NCBI GenBank assembly: GCA_016200955.1
Contig: JACQDU010000564.1
Span: forward strand, 1 to 15,405
Length of the DNA stretch: 15,405 bases
From: a bacterium
Lineage (GTDB): Bacteria > Planctomycetota > J058 > JACQDU01
Direction of reading: 5' to 3'
In this document: positions 1 to 6,763 of the stretch, piece by piece
Position numbering within the stretch: position 1 is the stretch's first letter
How the letters are laid out: every line of letters begins with the position of its first letter
Translations under genes and position numbers: made by a program
The notes under the pieces: generated by a model
The model's input: only the letters and a program-made list of their open reading frames with translations
What the model was told of the DNA's origin: nothing
The model's database searches: none

Positions 1-310
1 CGGCGAAGAAGGTCGCGGCGACGACCGAGACGAGGACCGCGGGCACCATGAGCAGGACGCGCTTGTTCTCGGAGAAGGCCGCCCACACGAGGAAGGCGAT
101 CGCGAGGAGGCACTCGGCCGACCCGGTCACGAAGAGCACGGCGAGCGTCGGGCCCGACCACTTGAGATGCCCGCCATATCCGGCCGCCGCCGCGCACCCG
201 AGCGCCGCGAGCCCCGCGAGGAAGGCCATGACCTCGCGCGGCGACCGGGGCCCGCTCGGGGCGGCGGACGCCTCGCTCGGCGCGGGCTCGCGCGCGGGCC
301 GTTTCTTCAA
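1..310 (-). CDS. Small membrane protein, N-terminal part (cut by window edge)
   Basis: I do not recognise the family. Reading the minus strand from a TTG codon (308-310) gives 103 residues with no stop before the window edge. A GGAGG ribosome-binding site sits just upstream (minus strand of 315-319), which is why I chose this start. Residues 1-26 are rich in Pro, Ala, Arg and Ser and look cytoplasmic or disordered. Three hydrophobic segments follow at roughly 28-46, 53-75 and 83-103, so this is a polytopic inner-membrane protein. The translated sequence has the strong G/C third-position bias of the neighbouring genes, which supports real coding. It is transcribed divergently from proC, with a 111 bp gap between the two starts. 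No catalytic or binding motif is visible, and the C-terminus is missing, so no function is proposed. Confidence 0.6.
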   Translation of the reverse strand, partial: MKKRPAREPAPSEASAAPSGPRSPREVMAFLAGLAALGCAAAAGYGGHLKWSGPTLAVLFVTGSAECLLAIAFLVWAAFSENKRVLLMVPAVLVSVVAATFFA

Positions 311-398
311 GTGACCTCCGCTCCGCCCGCTAGCCGGCTGGCTCCCGGGGACGCCAACTCTAATTGAAGTCGCCCGGTCTTTGAAGCCCGCGCGGCCT

Positions 399-404
399 TA
401 GAAT
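399..404 (+). promoter_or_regulatory. Candidate -10 element for proC
   Basis: TAGAAT lies 18 bp before the proC GTG and would give a very short leader that still includes the GAGG ribosome-binding site at 413-416. No good -35 hexamer is present at 16-18 bp; a TTGAAG at 381-386 is too close. The same TAGAAT hexamer occurs upstream of the small membrane gene at 4388-4393. Confidence 0.3.
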
Positions 405-421
405 GCGCCGTCGAGGTCAGA

Positions 422-1243
422 GTGCTCGCTTTCGGGAAGATCGCCGTGCTCGGCGTCGGGAAGATCGGGGAGGCGCTCATCCGCGGGTTCATGGAGCGCG
501 GAGGCGTCGCGGCGGGCTCCGTCGTCGGCACGACCGGCCACGAGGAGTCGCACGAGAGGCTCCGCTCGCTCGGGATCGGCGTCGCTCGCTCGAACGCGGA
601 GGCGGTGCGCGATGCGGCGCTCGTCGTGATCGCCGTGAAGCCGAGCGTCGTGCGGGGCGTCCTCTCGGACATCGCCGGGCGCGTCCCGAAGCAGGCGCTC
701 GTCGTCTCCGTGGCGGCGTCGGTCACGACCGCCGCGATCGAGGACGCGCTCGGAGGCGAGATCGCCGTCGTGCGCGCGATGCCGAACACTCCTTGTCTCC
801 TGGGAGAAGGCATGACGGTCGTCGCGAGGGGGCGCCACGCGACCGACGCTCACTTGAGACTGGCGCGCGAGGTCTTCGACGCGGTCGGGCGGTCGACCGT
901 GCTGGACGAGAAGCTCATGGACGCCGTGACCGGCCTCTCGGGGAGCGGGCCGGCTTACATCTACCTCGTCATCGAGAGCCTCGCGGAAGCCGGCGTGAAG
1001 GTCGGGATCCCGCGCGACGTCTCGACGCTCCTCTCGGCGCAGACCGTCCTCGGCGCCGCTCGCATGGTGCTCGAGCTGGGAGAGCATCCGGCTCTCCTCA
1101 AGGACTCGGTCACGACTCCCGCCGGCTGCACCGTCGATGGGCTCCTCGAGCTCGAGGAGGGGAAGCTGCGCGTGACTCTCATCAAGGCCGTCGTGCGCGC
1201 GACGGAGCGTGCTCGAGACCTCGCGCCCGAACGCGGCGAGTGA
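422..1243 (+). CDS. proC: Pyrroline-5-carboxylate reductase (ProC)
   Basis: This enzyme catalyses the last step of proline biosynthesis, reducing 1-pyrroline-5-carboxylate to L-proline with NAD(P)H in the cytoplasm. The 273-residue product is the normal family length. The N-terminal Rossmann fold shows GVGKIG at residues 11-16, followed by the strand motif VVIAVKPS near residues 68-75. The C-terminal dimerisation domain carries the family signature SGSGPAYIYL, and the later TPAGCTVDGLLELEEG block matches the TxPGGTT-type region of the family. The GTG start is preceded by GAGG at 413-416. An earlier start at 403 is in a different frame. It appears to be monocistronic, because what follows on this strand is non-coding. 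No residue important to the fold is obviously missing. Confidence 0.96.
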   Translation: MLAFGKIAVLGVGKIGEALIRGFMERGGVAAGSVVGTTGHEESHERLRSLGIGVARSNAEAVRDAALVVIAVKPSVVRGVLSDIAGRVPKQALVVSVAASVTTAAIEDALGGEIAVVRAMPNTPCLLGEGMTVVARGRHATDAHLRLAREVFDAVGRSTVLDEKLMDAVTGLSGSGPAYIYLVIESLAEAGVKVGIPRDVSTLLSAQTVLGAARMVLELGEHPALLKDSVTTPAGCTVDGLLELEEGKLRVTLIKAVVRATERARDLAPERGE

Positions 1244-1533
1244 CGACGGACCCGGCGGGCCTTCGCTGAGGCGGCTGCCGCAGGAACCGTCGAGCACGAT
1301 CGGGTCCTCGCCGGACAGCGACTTCCCAGCCCACCTTCGACTGCTCGATGCGTACGGCGAGGGCACCCGCAGTGCGCAGGTGCTCGAGGACCGCGACGAT
1401 CTCCCTTCGTCCGTCTCGCAGGTCGACCGGCCAGTGCAGAACGAGCGCGCCCGGTGCGTCGTCGAGCGCCTCGATCACCTCGGCCGACACGGTGCCGAAA
1501 GAGAAGGCCTTCCGGGAGGTCAGCGAGGTACAC
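1244..1533 (-). pseudogene. Possible small gene with a broken frame, no recognised family
   Basis: No intact gene fills 1244-1714, but the minus strand here looks coding in pieces. A GTG at 1531-1533 has a GGGAGG site (minus of 1541-1546) at ideal spacing and begins VYLADLPEGLLF. Around 1505-1518 the convincing coding moves to another minus frame, FSFGTVSAEVIEALDDAPGA, continuing about 65 residues to KVGWEVAV near 1310 with G/C-ending codons and a protein-like composition. After that the second frame turns into Arg-rich noise, while the third minus frame reads more plausibly (SGEDPIVLDGSCG). The second frame closes at 1182, inside the 3' end of proC. This could be a decayed small gene, a sequencing error in a real one, or chance. 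I do not recognise the family. Confidence 0.3.
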
Positions 1534-1541
1534 GGTGCAGC

Positions 1542-1575
1542 CTCCCGACGGGGAGACCGCTTCGGGAGCGGTCTC
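1542..1575 (-). repeat. Two overlapping hairpins upstream of the broken minus-strand gene
   Basis: Hairpin 1 has perfect 9 bp arms, GAGACCGCT (1553-1561) and AGCGGTCTC (1567-1575), with a 5-base loop. Hairpin 2 has arms CTCCC (1542-1546) and GGGAG (1551-1555) with a 4-base loop. They share 1553-1555, so both cannot form fully. On the minus strand hairpin 2 would occlude the GGGAGG ribosome-binding site of the possible gene starting at 1533. There is no T-run on either side, so a terminator is unlikely. The repeats are directly visible; the regulatory reading is inference. Confidence 0.45.
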
Positions 1576-1627
1576 TGTCGTTCGAGGCCATCGATGCAAG
1601 ACGCCCGTCCATTCGGGCTCTCCCCTC

Positions 1628-1696
1628 GAGAGGTCGGGGCGTCGGTCTCGTTCTCCCCGGAGAGAGCGGTTCGAATGGTCTCGCCCCGACTCTCTC
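1628..1696. repeat. Long inverted repeat between divergent starts
   Basis: GAGAGGTCGGGGCG (1628-1641) pairs with CGCCCCGAC plus CTCTC (1682-1690 and 1692-1696). That is 14 base pairs with one bulged T at 1691, enclosing a 40-base interior that can itself fold weakly around TCTC/GAGA. It lies just upstream of the hydroxylase gene on the plus strand and in the possible leader of the minus-strand remnant. No U-tract follows on either strand. It may be a structured leader or a small RNA element; I recognise no known riboswitch consensus. Confidence 0.45.
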
Positions 1697-1700
1697 CTCG

Positions 1701-1706
1701 TATAGA
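1701..1706 (+). promoter_or_regulatory. Candidate -10 element for the hydroxylase gene
   Basis: TATAGA stands out as AT-rich in this GC-rich DNA and ends 8 bp before the GTG at 1715. A transcript starting 6-8 bases after it would begin almost at the start codon. No convincing -35 hexamer is present at normal spacing. Confidence 0.35.
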
Positions 1707-1714
1707 CTCGAGAC

Positions 1715-2374
1715 GTGCTCAGGACCCGAGAAGACATCACCGCGAGCCCGCTCCCCCGATACTCCTTCGCGTTTCACGCGCTCTCCGTCCACGTCCTCGC
1801 GCTCGGAGCGATCGCGGGAGCGCTCTCGTTCGTGCGAGGTCTCGAGCCGCGAGAGCTCGCCGTCGTCCCGGCGGGCTTCCTGTTCGCGAACTTCTTCGAG
1901 TACCTCTTCCACAGAGTCCCGATGCACCGGAAGACGCGCGGCCTCGGGATCCTCTTCGCGAGGCACACGCTCCTCCACCACGCTTACTTCAGGAGCGAGA
2001 GCATGCGCGCGAGCTCGACGTCCGAGATGCGCTTCGTCGTCTTCCCCGCGTGGGCGTTCCTCGTCATGCTCGCGCTCACCTCGCCCGCTTACGTGCTCGT
2101 CGGGCTCGCTCTCGGGAAGAACGTGGGGCTCATCTTCCTCGCGACGGCCGTCTCCTACTACCTCCTCTACGAATGGCTGCACGCGAGCTACCACCTCGCG
2201 CCGATCGACGCTCTCTCGCGAATTCCCCTGTTGGGAAAGGCCGCGGCGCGGCACCGGCTCCGCCACGACCCCGGGCGCATGACGGAGGTCAACTTCAACA
2301 TCACGTTCCCGGTCTTCGACCACCTCGTCGGGACGGCCGCGCTGGGAGGCGAGATCAGACCTCGCGCGTCTTGA
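1715..2374 (+). CDS. Fatty acid hydroxylase/sterol desaturase superfamily membrane protein
   Basis: The product is a membrane-embedded di-iron oxygenase of the superfamily that hydroxylates or desaturates lipids, sterols or carotenoids. The 219-residue protein shows the expected histidine clusters: HRVPMH (H66, H71), HTLLHH (H84, H88, H89), H156ASYH160 and HRLRH (H180, H184), then the typical FDHLVGT near the C-terminus (H203). Hydrophobic segments lie around residues 20-40, 48-66, 107-130 and 136-152, as expected for helices that place the histidines at the cytoplasmic face. The GTG start has no clear ribosome-binding site, but a TATAGA box ends 8 bp upstream, so a leaderless or near-leaderless message is possible. 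The 3' end overlaps the convergent OsmC gene by 20 bp. The substrate cannot be told from sequence; lipid or hopanoid/carotenoid modification are the usual options. Confidence 0.85.
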   Translation: MLRTREDITASPLPRYSFAFHALSVHVLALGAIAGALSFVRGLEPRELAVVPAGFLFANFFEYLFHRVPMHRKTRGLGILFARHTLLHHAYFRSESMRASSTSEMRFVVFPAWAFLVMLALTSPAYVLVGLALGKNVGLIFLATAVSYYLLYEWLHASYHLAPIDALSRIPLLGKAAARHRLRHDPGRMTEVNFNITFPVFDHLVGTAALGGEIRPRAS

Positions 2375-2777
2375 TCGCGATCTCGCTCGTGAGCGTCTTG
2401 TGGACGGGGCACTTGTTCGCGATCTGGATGAGGCGCCCGCGCTGCTCCTGGTCGAGCGGGCCCTCGAGGTGGACGTCGCGCTCGATCTCGTCGAGCATGT
2501 CGTCCTTCGTCTCGCAGTCCTCGCAGTCGGTCGCGTGGACCTTCTTGTGGCGGAGCTTGACCGTGACGCGCTCGAGCGGCCACTTCTTCCGGCGCGCGTA
2601 GAGGAGGAGAGTCATGGAAGTGCAGCTCCCGAGCCCCGCGAGGAGGAAGTCGTAGGGAGAGAGACCGGTGTCGTCTCCCCCGAGCTCCGCGGGCTCGTCT
2701 CCCGCGAGCTCGTGCTTCCCCGTCGCGATCGCCTGCTCGAGGCGAGGTCCGGTGGAGGTGACGACGACTTCGGCCAT
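2355..2777 (-). CDS. OsmC family thiol peroxidase-like protein
   Basis: OsmC/Ohr-family proteins are small cytoplasmic thiol peroxidases that detoxify organic hydroperoxides using two cysteines. The 140-residue product has the expected pair, C52 in GLGSCTSMT and C123 in ANKCPVHKTL. It also carries an extra CEDC motif (C85, C88) preceded by KKVHATD. A similar acidic Cys-rich loop occurs in an OsmC subgroup related to YhfA-like proteins, so peroxidase activity is probable but not certain. The ATG at 2775-2777 is preceded on the minus strand by a GGGAGAGAG purine tract. It lies 39 bp downstream of the broken hydrolase gene on the same strand, and a hairpin overlaps that gene's stop, so it may be transcribed separately. 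It converges on the hydroxylase gene with a 20 bp overlap of coding ends. Confidence 0.9.
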   Translation of the reverse strand: MAEVVVTSTGPRLEQAIATGKHELAGDEPAELGGDDTGLSPYDFLLAGLGSCTSMTLLLYARRKKWPLERVTVKLRHKKVHATDCEDCETKDDMLDEIERDVHLEGPLDQEQRGRLIQIANKCPVHKTLTSEIAIKTREV

Positions 2778-2811
2778 GGCGATCTCTCTCCCTGGAAGAA
2801 GACTACCGAAA

Positions 2812-2828
2812 GACTCTCAGCGAGAGTC
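2812..2828 (-). terminator. Hairpin over the hydrolase stop codon, weak terminator candidate
   Basis: GACTCTC (2812-2818), three bases, GAGAGTC (2822-2828) form a perfect 7 bp stem. On the minus strand it spans the TGA of the hydrolase (2817-2819) and is followed by TTTC. The T-run is short, so termination would be modest at best. Confidence 0.35.
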
Positions 2829-4177
2829 GAGCCAGCGCAAGTTGGCCTCGATCACGGGAGCGAGCTCGGGCGAGGCCGCCTTCGCTCTCGCGTAGAGGTC
2901 CCGCGCGCGCGCCTCGCCCCCGACCGCGAGAGCGAGCCCGTTCGCGGCCCACACGAGCTCCTCGGGAGAAGCCGTGTTCTCCTCGGCCTTCTTCCCGAGA
3001 GCTTCGCTCGCCTTCTCGTACTTCCAGAGATCGCGATCCGCGAGGAGCGCGCGGTCGGCGTTCCAGCCGAGATACTCCCAGACCTCGAGCGCGTCCTTCG
3101 CGCGAGAGGCGAGGAGAGCGCGCCGCTTCTCGACGAGAGGAGCCGTCTCCTCGTCCTTCTTCCCCAGGATCGCTCCCGCGAGAGCGGCCCCGAGCCGCTC
3201 CGCTCCCTCGGGAGTGAAGTGGACGTAGTCGTAGAGCATCTCGAACCCGAGGACGCCGTCGGGAGAGGCCTCCGCGAGGACCCCGGCCCCGTCCACGAGA
3301 GCGGCCCCCGTCTCGAACGAGAGCGAGCGCACGTTCGCGTTCATGGCCGGCAGGCAGCGCCGCAGGTGCGGGTCGCGATCGACGGCGGTCTCGAACCAGA
3401 TCCGCGTCTCCGCGAGGTCCTTCTTCGCTCGCCAGACGCACGCTCTTCCCGGGAGACCAGGACCCCCTTCGTCTCGACGAGCTGCCGCTCCGAGAGACGG
3501 AGAGCGGCGGTCGAGAAGGTCTGCGCGGTGAGCTCCCGGTTCCTCGCCTCGATGCTCATGTTCTTGAGTGCGAGGTAGAGCCGCGAGCGCCGCAAGTTCT
3601 CGTCCAGCGAGACGGCGAATGGCTTCTTCCCCGTCGCCTCGAGGAAGCGGAGCGCGTGGAGCTCGAGGAACTCGTTGTTCCCGACGTGGAGGACGACCCA
3701 CTCGGGGCGGTAGGCCTTCGCGCACTCCTCGACGCAGAAGCGGACCTGCCTCGAGTCGAGGGCGACGATCCCGACGTTCACGACCTCGAGCGGCGAGCCG
3801 AGCGCCCGGAGGTCGCGCTCGAGCGCTCGCGAGAAGGAGGCGTTCTCGCTCAATCCGAGGCCAAAGGCGGCAGACTCTCCGAAGACGAAGACTCGCCCGG
3901 GAGGAGCGCGGAGCGAGAACGAGCGATCGACGAGGCGCGGGTCGCGCGGCCTCGCGCGGTCCGGTCTCCTCTCATCGACGCGAAAGAGAGGCGGGTAGAT
4001 CTGCTGGTACTGGAGCCTCGAGCCCCCGAAGGCCGTGGGATCGCCCGCTCCGGCGATCCGCGCGAGCGCCTCGAGCGAGGCGAGCACCGCAACGACGAGC
4101 CCGACCGAGAAGGCGAGGCGCGCTCTCAGCGAGGGTCCCTTTCGTGGCTTCTTCGCGGGAGGAGAGGCCTCGGTCAC
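2817..4177 (-). pseudogene. Membrane-anchored SGNH/GDSL hydrolase, frameshifted
   Basis: SGNH hydrolases are serine esterases or O-acetyltransferase partners that often act on surface polysaccharides. Reading begins at GTG 4175-4177, overlapping the upstream gene's TGA. Residues 1-20 are basic, 21-42 form a membrane anchor, block I is GES with the nucleophile at S102, and block III is VGNNEF (N167-N168). This frame runs to KGVLVSREE near 3440. The C-terminal half continues in another minus frame with LAETRIWFETAVDRDP. The catalytic block V is DYVH (Asp 3228-3230, His 3219-3221), and the helical tail ends at 2819. The coding span (1361 bp) is not a multiple of three. The segment normally found between blocks III and V, usually with an NLRD-like motif, is also not visible at the junction, suggesting a deletion rather than a single lost base. 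An assembly or sequencing error remains possible. Confidence 0.75.
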
Positions 4178-4362
4178 TTGTTGTCGAAGCCCTGGTAGTT
4201 CATGTCGTGCACGACCGAGCCCTCGGAGAGGCCGTAAACGACGATCCCGATGAGGGCCGCGACGATCGCGAGGGCGACGAGCCCGATCTGGACGAAGCTC
4301 CACACCGACCACGCGGTGCCCTCGAACGGGACTTCCGGCGGCTCGGGCCCCTTCGCGTCCAT
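4174..4362 (-). CDS. 62-residue single-pass membrane protein
   Basis: I do not recognise this family with confidence. The ATG at 4360-4362 has a GAGGGG site 8-9 bases upstream on the minus strand; the reading frame extends further upstream but becomes Arg-rich and lacks coding character. The protein has a short acidic N-terminus, then an aromatic WSVWSFVQIG stretch leading into one transmembrane helix at about residues 22-42, and a polar tail ending in GFDNK. Its TGA overlaps the GTG of the SGNH hydrolase (GTGA), so the two are almost certainly co-translated. Tiny membrane proteins of this shape accompany SGNH hydrolases in some polysaccharide acylation clusters (for example DUF5989 beside MBOAT acyltransferases). 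The resemblance is only general, and no MBOAT gene is in view. Confidence 0.65.
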   Translation of the reverse strand: MDAKGPEPPEVPFEGTAWSVWSFVQIGLVALAIVAALIGIVVYGLSEGSVVHDMNYQGFDNK

Positions 4363-4387
4363 CTCTCGCGCCCCTCGAGCGGCCCGG

Positions 4388-4418
4388 ATTCTACCGTGAG
4401 GCGCGAGGCGGCCCGCAA
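4388..4418 (-). promoter_or_regulatory. Candidate promoter for the small membrane protein and hydrolase
   Basis: On the minus strand TTGCGG (4413-4418) and TAGAAT (4388-4393) are separated by 19 bp, and the -10 lies 25 bp before the ATG at 4362. The -10 is good; the spacing is long. It is divergent from the transporter promoter, and its -35 overlaps the inverted repeat at 4416-4434. Confidence 0.4.
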
Positions 4419-4434
4419 GACGCGGTTTGTCTTG
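4416..4434. promoter_or_regulatory. Inverted repeat between divergent promoters, candidate operator
   Basis: CAAGAC (4416-4421), seven bases, GTCTTG (4429-4434) form a perfect 6+6 dyad of 19 bp. The right arm overlaps the -35 of the transporter promoter and the left arm overlaps the -35 of the divergent promoter. This geometry suits a dimeric repressor acting on both. No regulator gene is in the window, so the binding protein is unknown. Confidence 0.45.
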
Positions 4435-4459
4435 ACGCAGGGGGGTGGTCATCTAAGAT
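4432..4459 (+). promoter_or_regulatory. Sigma70-like promoter of the ABC transporter operon
   Basis: TTGACG (4432-4437), a 16 bp spacer and TAAGAT (4454-4459) match the housekeeping consensus well, which is notable in such GC-rich DNA. Transcription would begin near 4466, giving a leader of about 63 bases before the ATG at 4529. Confidence 0.65.
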
Positions 4460-4470
4460 GAGCCGCCCCA

Positions 4471-4500
4471 AGGCCGGCGCGCGGCTCGCGCGGCGCCTTT
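4471..4500 (+). promoter_or_regulatory. GC hairpin in the transporter leader
   Basis: GGCGC (4476-4480) pairs with GCGCC (4493-4497), extended by GCG/CGC past one bulged G, and TTT follows. In the predicted leader it could slow or partly terminate transcription. The sequence is low-complexity GC, so chance pairing is quite possible. The GGAGG ribosome-binding site at 4519-4523 lies downstream and is not part of the stem. Confidence 0.3.
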
Positions 4501-4528
4501 CTCCTCGTATTGTTCGTTGGAGGTCGAC

Positions 4529-6757
4529 ATGGACCGTCGCACGATCCTCATGGCCGGCGGCGTCGTTCTCGGCGTCGGAGCTCTCCTCGCGAGGTCGCAG
4601 TTCCGCTGCCCTTGCGAGAACGTGGGCGCGCCATCCGCGAGCGCGCCCGACATCGGGCTTCCGCGGGCGCTCGCGGATGAGCCCAAGAAGGACGGCGGCT
4701 CGGACGAGCTCTCTCTCGCGGGCGACGTCAGGATCGACGAGTTCAACCCCGACGTGAAGGACAAGGTCCACGGCGACGGGAAGCCGTGCCGCGGGGGAAT
4801 GATCCGGCTCCGCTTCCCGACCGACCCGAAGTCGATCTGCCCGATCCTCGAGAACGACCAGCCGACGCAGACGGTCTACGGCTACATGCACGACTCGCTC
4901 CTCTCGCGCGACACCGAGCGCTTCGAGTTCGTGCCGATGCTCTCGCGCTACTGGAAGACGCGGGACATCGTCGTCCTGAAAGACGGGAAGCGCCTAGAGG
5001 GCCGCGTCGTCTCCGAGGACGAAGCCAAGGTCGTCTTCGCCGAGGGCGCCTGGCAGTGGACGATCGCCCGCCACGAGGTCGACATCGACGAGAAGGCCGG
5101 AAAGGTCACCTGGAAGGAGAAGTTCGGCAAGGGGAGTATCGAGGGCGCGATCTCCTACTTCCCCAACGGCCGCTACACGGTCTTCGTCGAGGAGAAGCCC
5201 ACGAAGACGGTCGAGATCGCGCGAGGCGAGATCGCCTCGCTCGAGGAGGAGGAGGAAGGCGGCAAGAAGACGCTCGTCTCGGGCGTGATCCGGGGCTCCG
5301 TCTACGAGTTCAAGATGCGAGCGGGCTGCCGGTGGCACGACGGCAAGCCGGTCACCGTGGACGACGTCGTCTTCTCCTACCGGACGATCATGAACAAGGC
5401 CGTGAAGGCCGGCCCCGTCCAGTCCTACTTCGCGGACAACATGCATCCGGACCCGGCGAAGGCCGTCTGCAAGGTCGCCGACGACGTGGTTCGCATCGAG
5501 CTCAAGAAGCAGTACTTCGGCGCGCTCGACTACGCCGTGGGTCTCATCTACGTCCTCGCCTCTCACCGCTACGGCGAGGAGAAGTTCAAGGGAGACCCGG
5601 ACGGCTTCGCCGAGCACTTCAACAAGCACGTCGAGCATCGCCACCCGGTCGGGAGCGGCCGCTACCGCTTCTCGAAGTGGGAGGAGAACAAGTACGTCGA
5701 GATCGTCCGCAACGAGGACTACTGGGCCTCGCAGCCGGGCCAGGAGGTCCCCTGGATCGACCCTCTCATGCCTTACCTCGACAAGATCCAGTGGATCACG
5801 ATCAACAACAAGGAAGCCGGCCTCAAGGCGCTCACGAACGGCGAGATCGACGCCGACTTCGAGATCGAGCAGACGACGTGGGGCGACAAGGCGACGAACT
5901 CCGACGAGTTCACGAAGCGCCTCGTGCGGGCGAAGTACCTGGCGCCCATGTCCACCTACATCGGCTGGAACCAGAAGAACGCGGACGGCTCGAAGCACCG
6001 GATTTTCACGGACAAGCGCGTCCGGCTCGCCATGACCTACCTCATCGACCGCCAGCGGATCCTGGACAACATCCACTCCGGGCTCGGCGAGATGGTCACG
6101 GGCCCGTTCTACAGCCACGGCCCCTTCTGCGACCGCACGATCAAGCCGATCGAGTACAACCCGGAGAAGGGGAAGGCCCTGCTCGACCAGGCCGGCTGGG
6201 TGGACCACGACGGCGACGGCATCCGGGACAAGGACGGCGTCAAGCTCGAGTTCACTTACAACGTCCACAACGCCCGCGAGTACCACCTGAAGATCGCCGA
6301 GATCGTGAAGCAGGATCTCGAGAAGACGCAGATCAAGGTCAACATCAAGTCGACCGACTTCAACTCCTTCATCGAGATCGTCAACTCCCGGAAGTTCGAT
6401 GCGATCCGCTTCGCGTGGGGCGAGCCCCTCGTCTGCGCGACGGACCCGTTCCAGGAATGGCACTCCTCGTGTTGGGAGAACAAGGGATCGAATCACTGCG
6501 GCTACTCGAACCCCGAGGCCGACAAGCTCATGGTCGACGGCCGCCGCGAGCTCGACTTCAAGAAGCGGCAGCGGATGTTCAAGAAGCTGCACAAGATCGT
6601 GGCCGAGGACCAGCCCTACACGTTCCTCTTCAACCTCCACGAGCTCTACTTCTACGAGCGGAAGTTCCGCAACGTGAAACTCTACGTCAGCGGCACGACC
6701 CCCTACGTTTTCGACGAGTGGTTCATCCCCAAGGAGCTGCAGAAAGAATACAAGTAA
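4529..6757 (+). CDS. Peptide ABC transporter substrate-binding protein with an inserted domain
   Basis: This is the extracytoplasmic binding protein of the SBP_bac_5 (DppA/OppA/YejA) family that hands peptides or related solutes to the permeases encoded next. The start is ATG 4529, with GGAGG at 4519-4523; the in-frame TTG at 4517 lies before that site's spacing. The N-terminus DRRTIL followed by a hydrophobic stretch (8-21) resembles a twin-arginine signal, and no lipobox is seen. The family core begins around residue 90, with the diagnostic WHDGKPVTVDDVVFSY at 269-284 and closing motifs up to residue 742. The length exceeds the usual 500-600 residues. The excess includes residues about 147-257, which contain two repeats of a strand-rich pattern (LKDGKRLEGRVVSEDEAKVV and a later FPNGRYTVFVEE), each ending in an I/V-A-R-x-E-I/V element, then a poly-Glu linker. 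The substrate is unknown. Confidence 0.9.
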   Translation: MDRRTILMAGGVVLGVGALLARSQFRCPCENVGAPSASAPDIGLPRALADEPKKDGGSDELSLAGDVRIDEFNPDVKDKVHGDGKPCRGGMIRLRFPTDPKSICPILENDQPTQTVYGYMHDSLLSRDTERFEFVPMLSRYWKTRDIVVLKDGKRLEGRVVSEDEAKVVFAEGAWQWTIARHEVDIDEKAGKVTWKEKFGKGSIEGAISYFPNGRYTVFVEEKPTKTVEIARGEIASLEEEEEGGKKTLVSGVIRGSVYEFKMRAGCRWHDGKPVTVDDVVFSYRTIMNKAVKAGPVQSYFADNMHPDPAKAVCKVADDVVRIELKKQYFGALDYAVGLIYVLASHRYGEEKFKGDPDGFAEHFNKHVEHRHPVGSGRYRFSKWEENKYVEIVRNEDYWASQPGQEVPWIDPLMPYLDKIQWITINNKEAGLKALTNGEIDADFEIEQTTWGDKATNSDEFTKRLVRAKYLAPMSTYIGWNQKNADGSKHRIFTDKRVRLAMTYLIDRQRILDNIHSGLGEMVTGPFYSHGPFCDRTIKPIEYNPEKGKALLDQAGWVDHDGDGIRDKDGVKLEFTYNVHNAREYHLKIAEIVKQDLEKTQIKVNIKSTDFNSFIEIVNSRKFDAIRFAWGEPLVCATDPFQEWHSSCWENKGSNHCGYSNPEADKLMVDGRRELDFKKRQRMFKKLHKIVAEDQPYTFLFNLHELYFYERKFRNVKLYVSGTTPYVFDEWFIPKELQKEYK

Positions 6758-6763
6758 CCCAGC

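Noticed and set aside
1320..1490. Similarity of the minus-strand remnant to the UvrA middle region
   Set aside because: Only a loose hydrophobic/charged pattern agrees; no UvrA signature such as a zinc-binding or ATP-binding motif is present.
1560..1700. Possible known riboswitch (glycine or TPP type) in the stem-rich region
   Set aside because: Hairpins are present, but I could not find the conserved core bases of either aptamer.
4517..4528. TTG start for the binding protein
   Set aside because: It overlaps the GGAGG ribosome-binding site; the ATG at 4529 has the right spacing and starts a twin-arginine-like signal.
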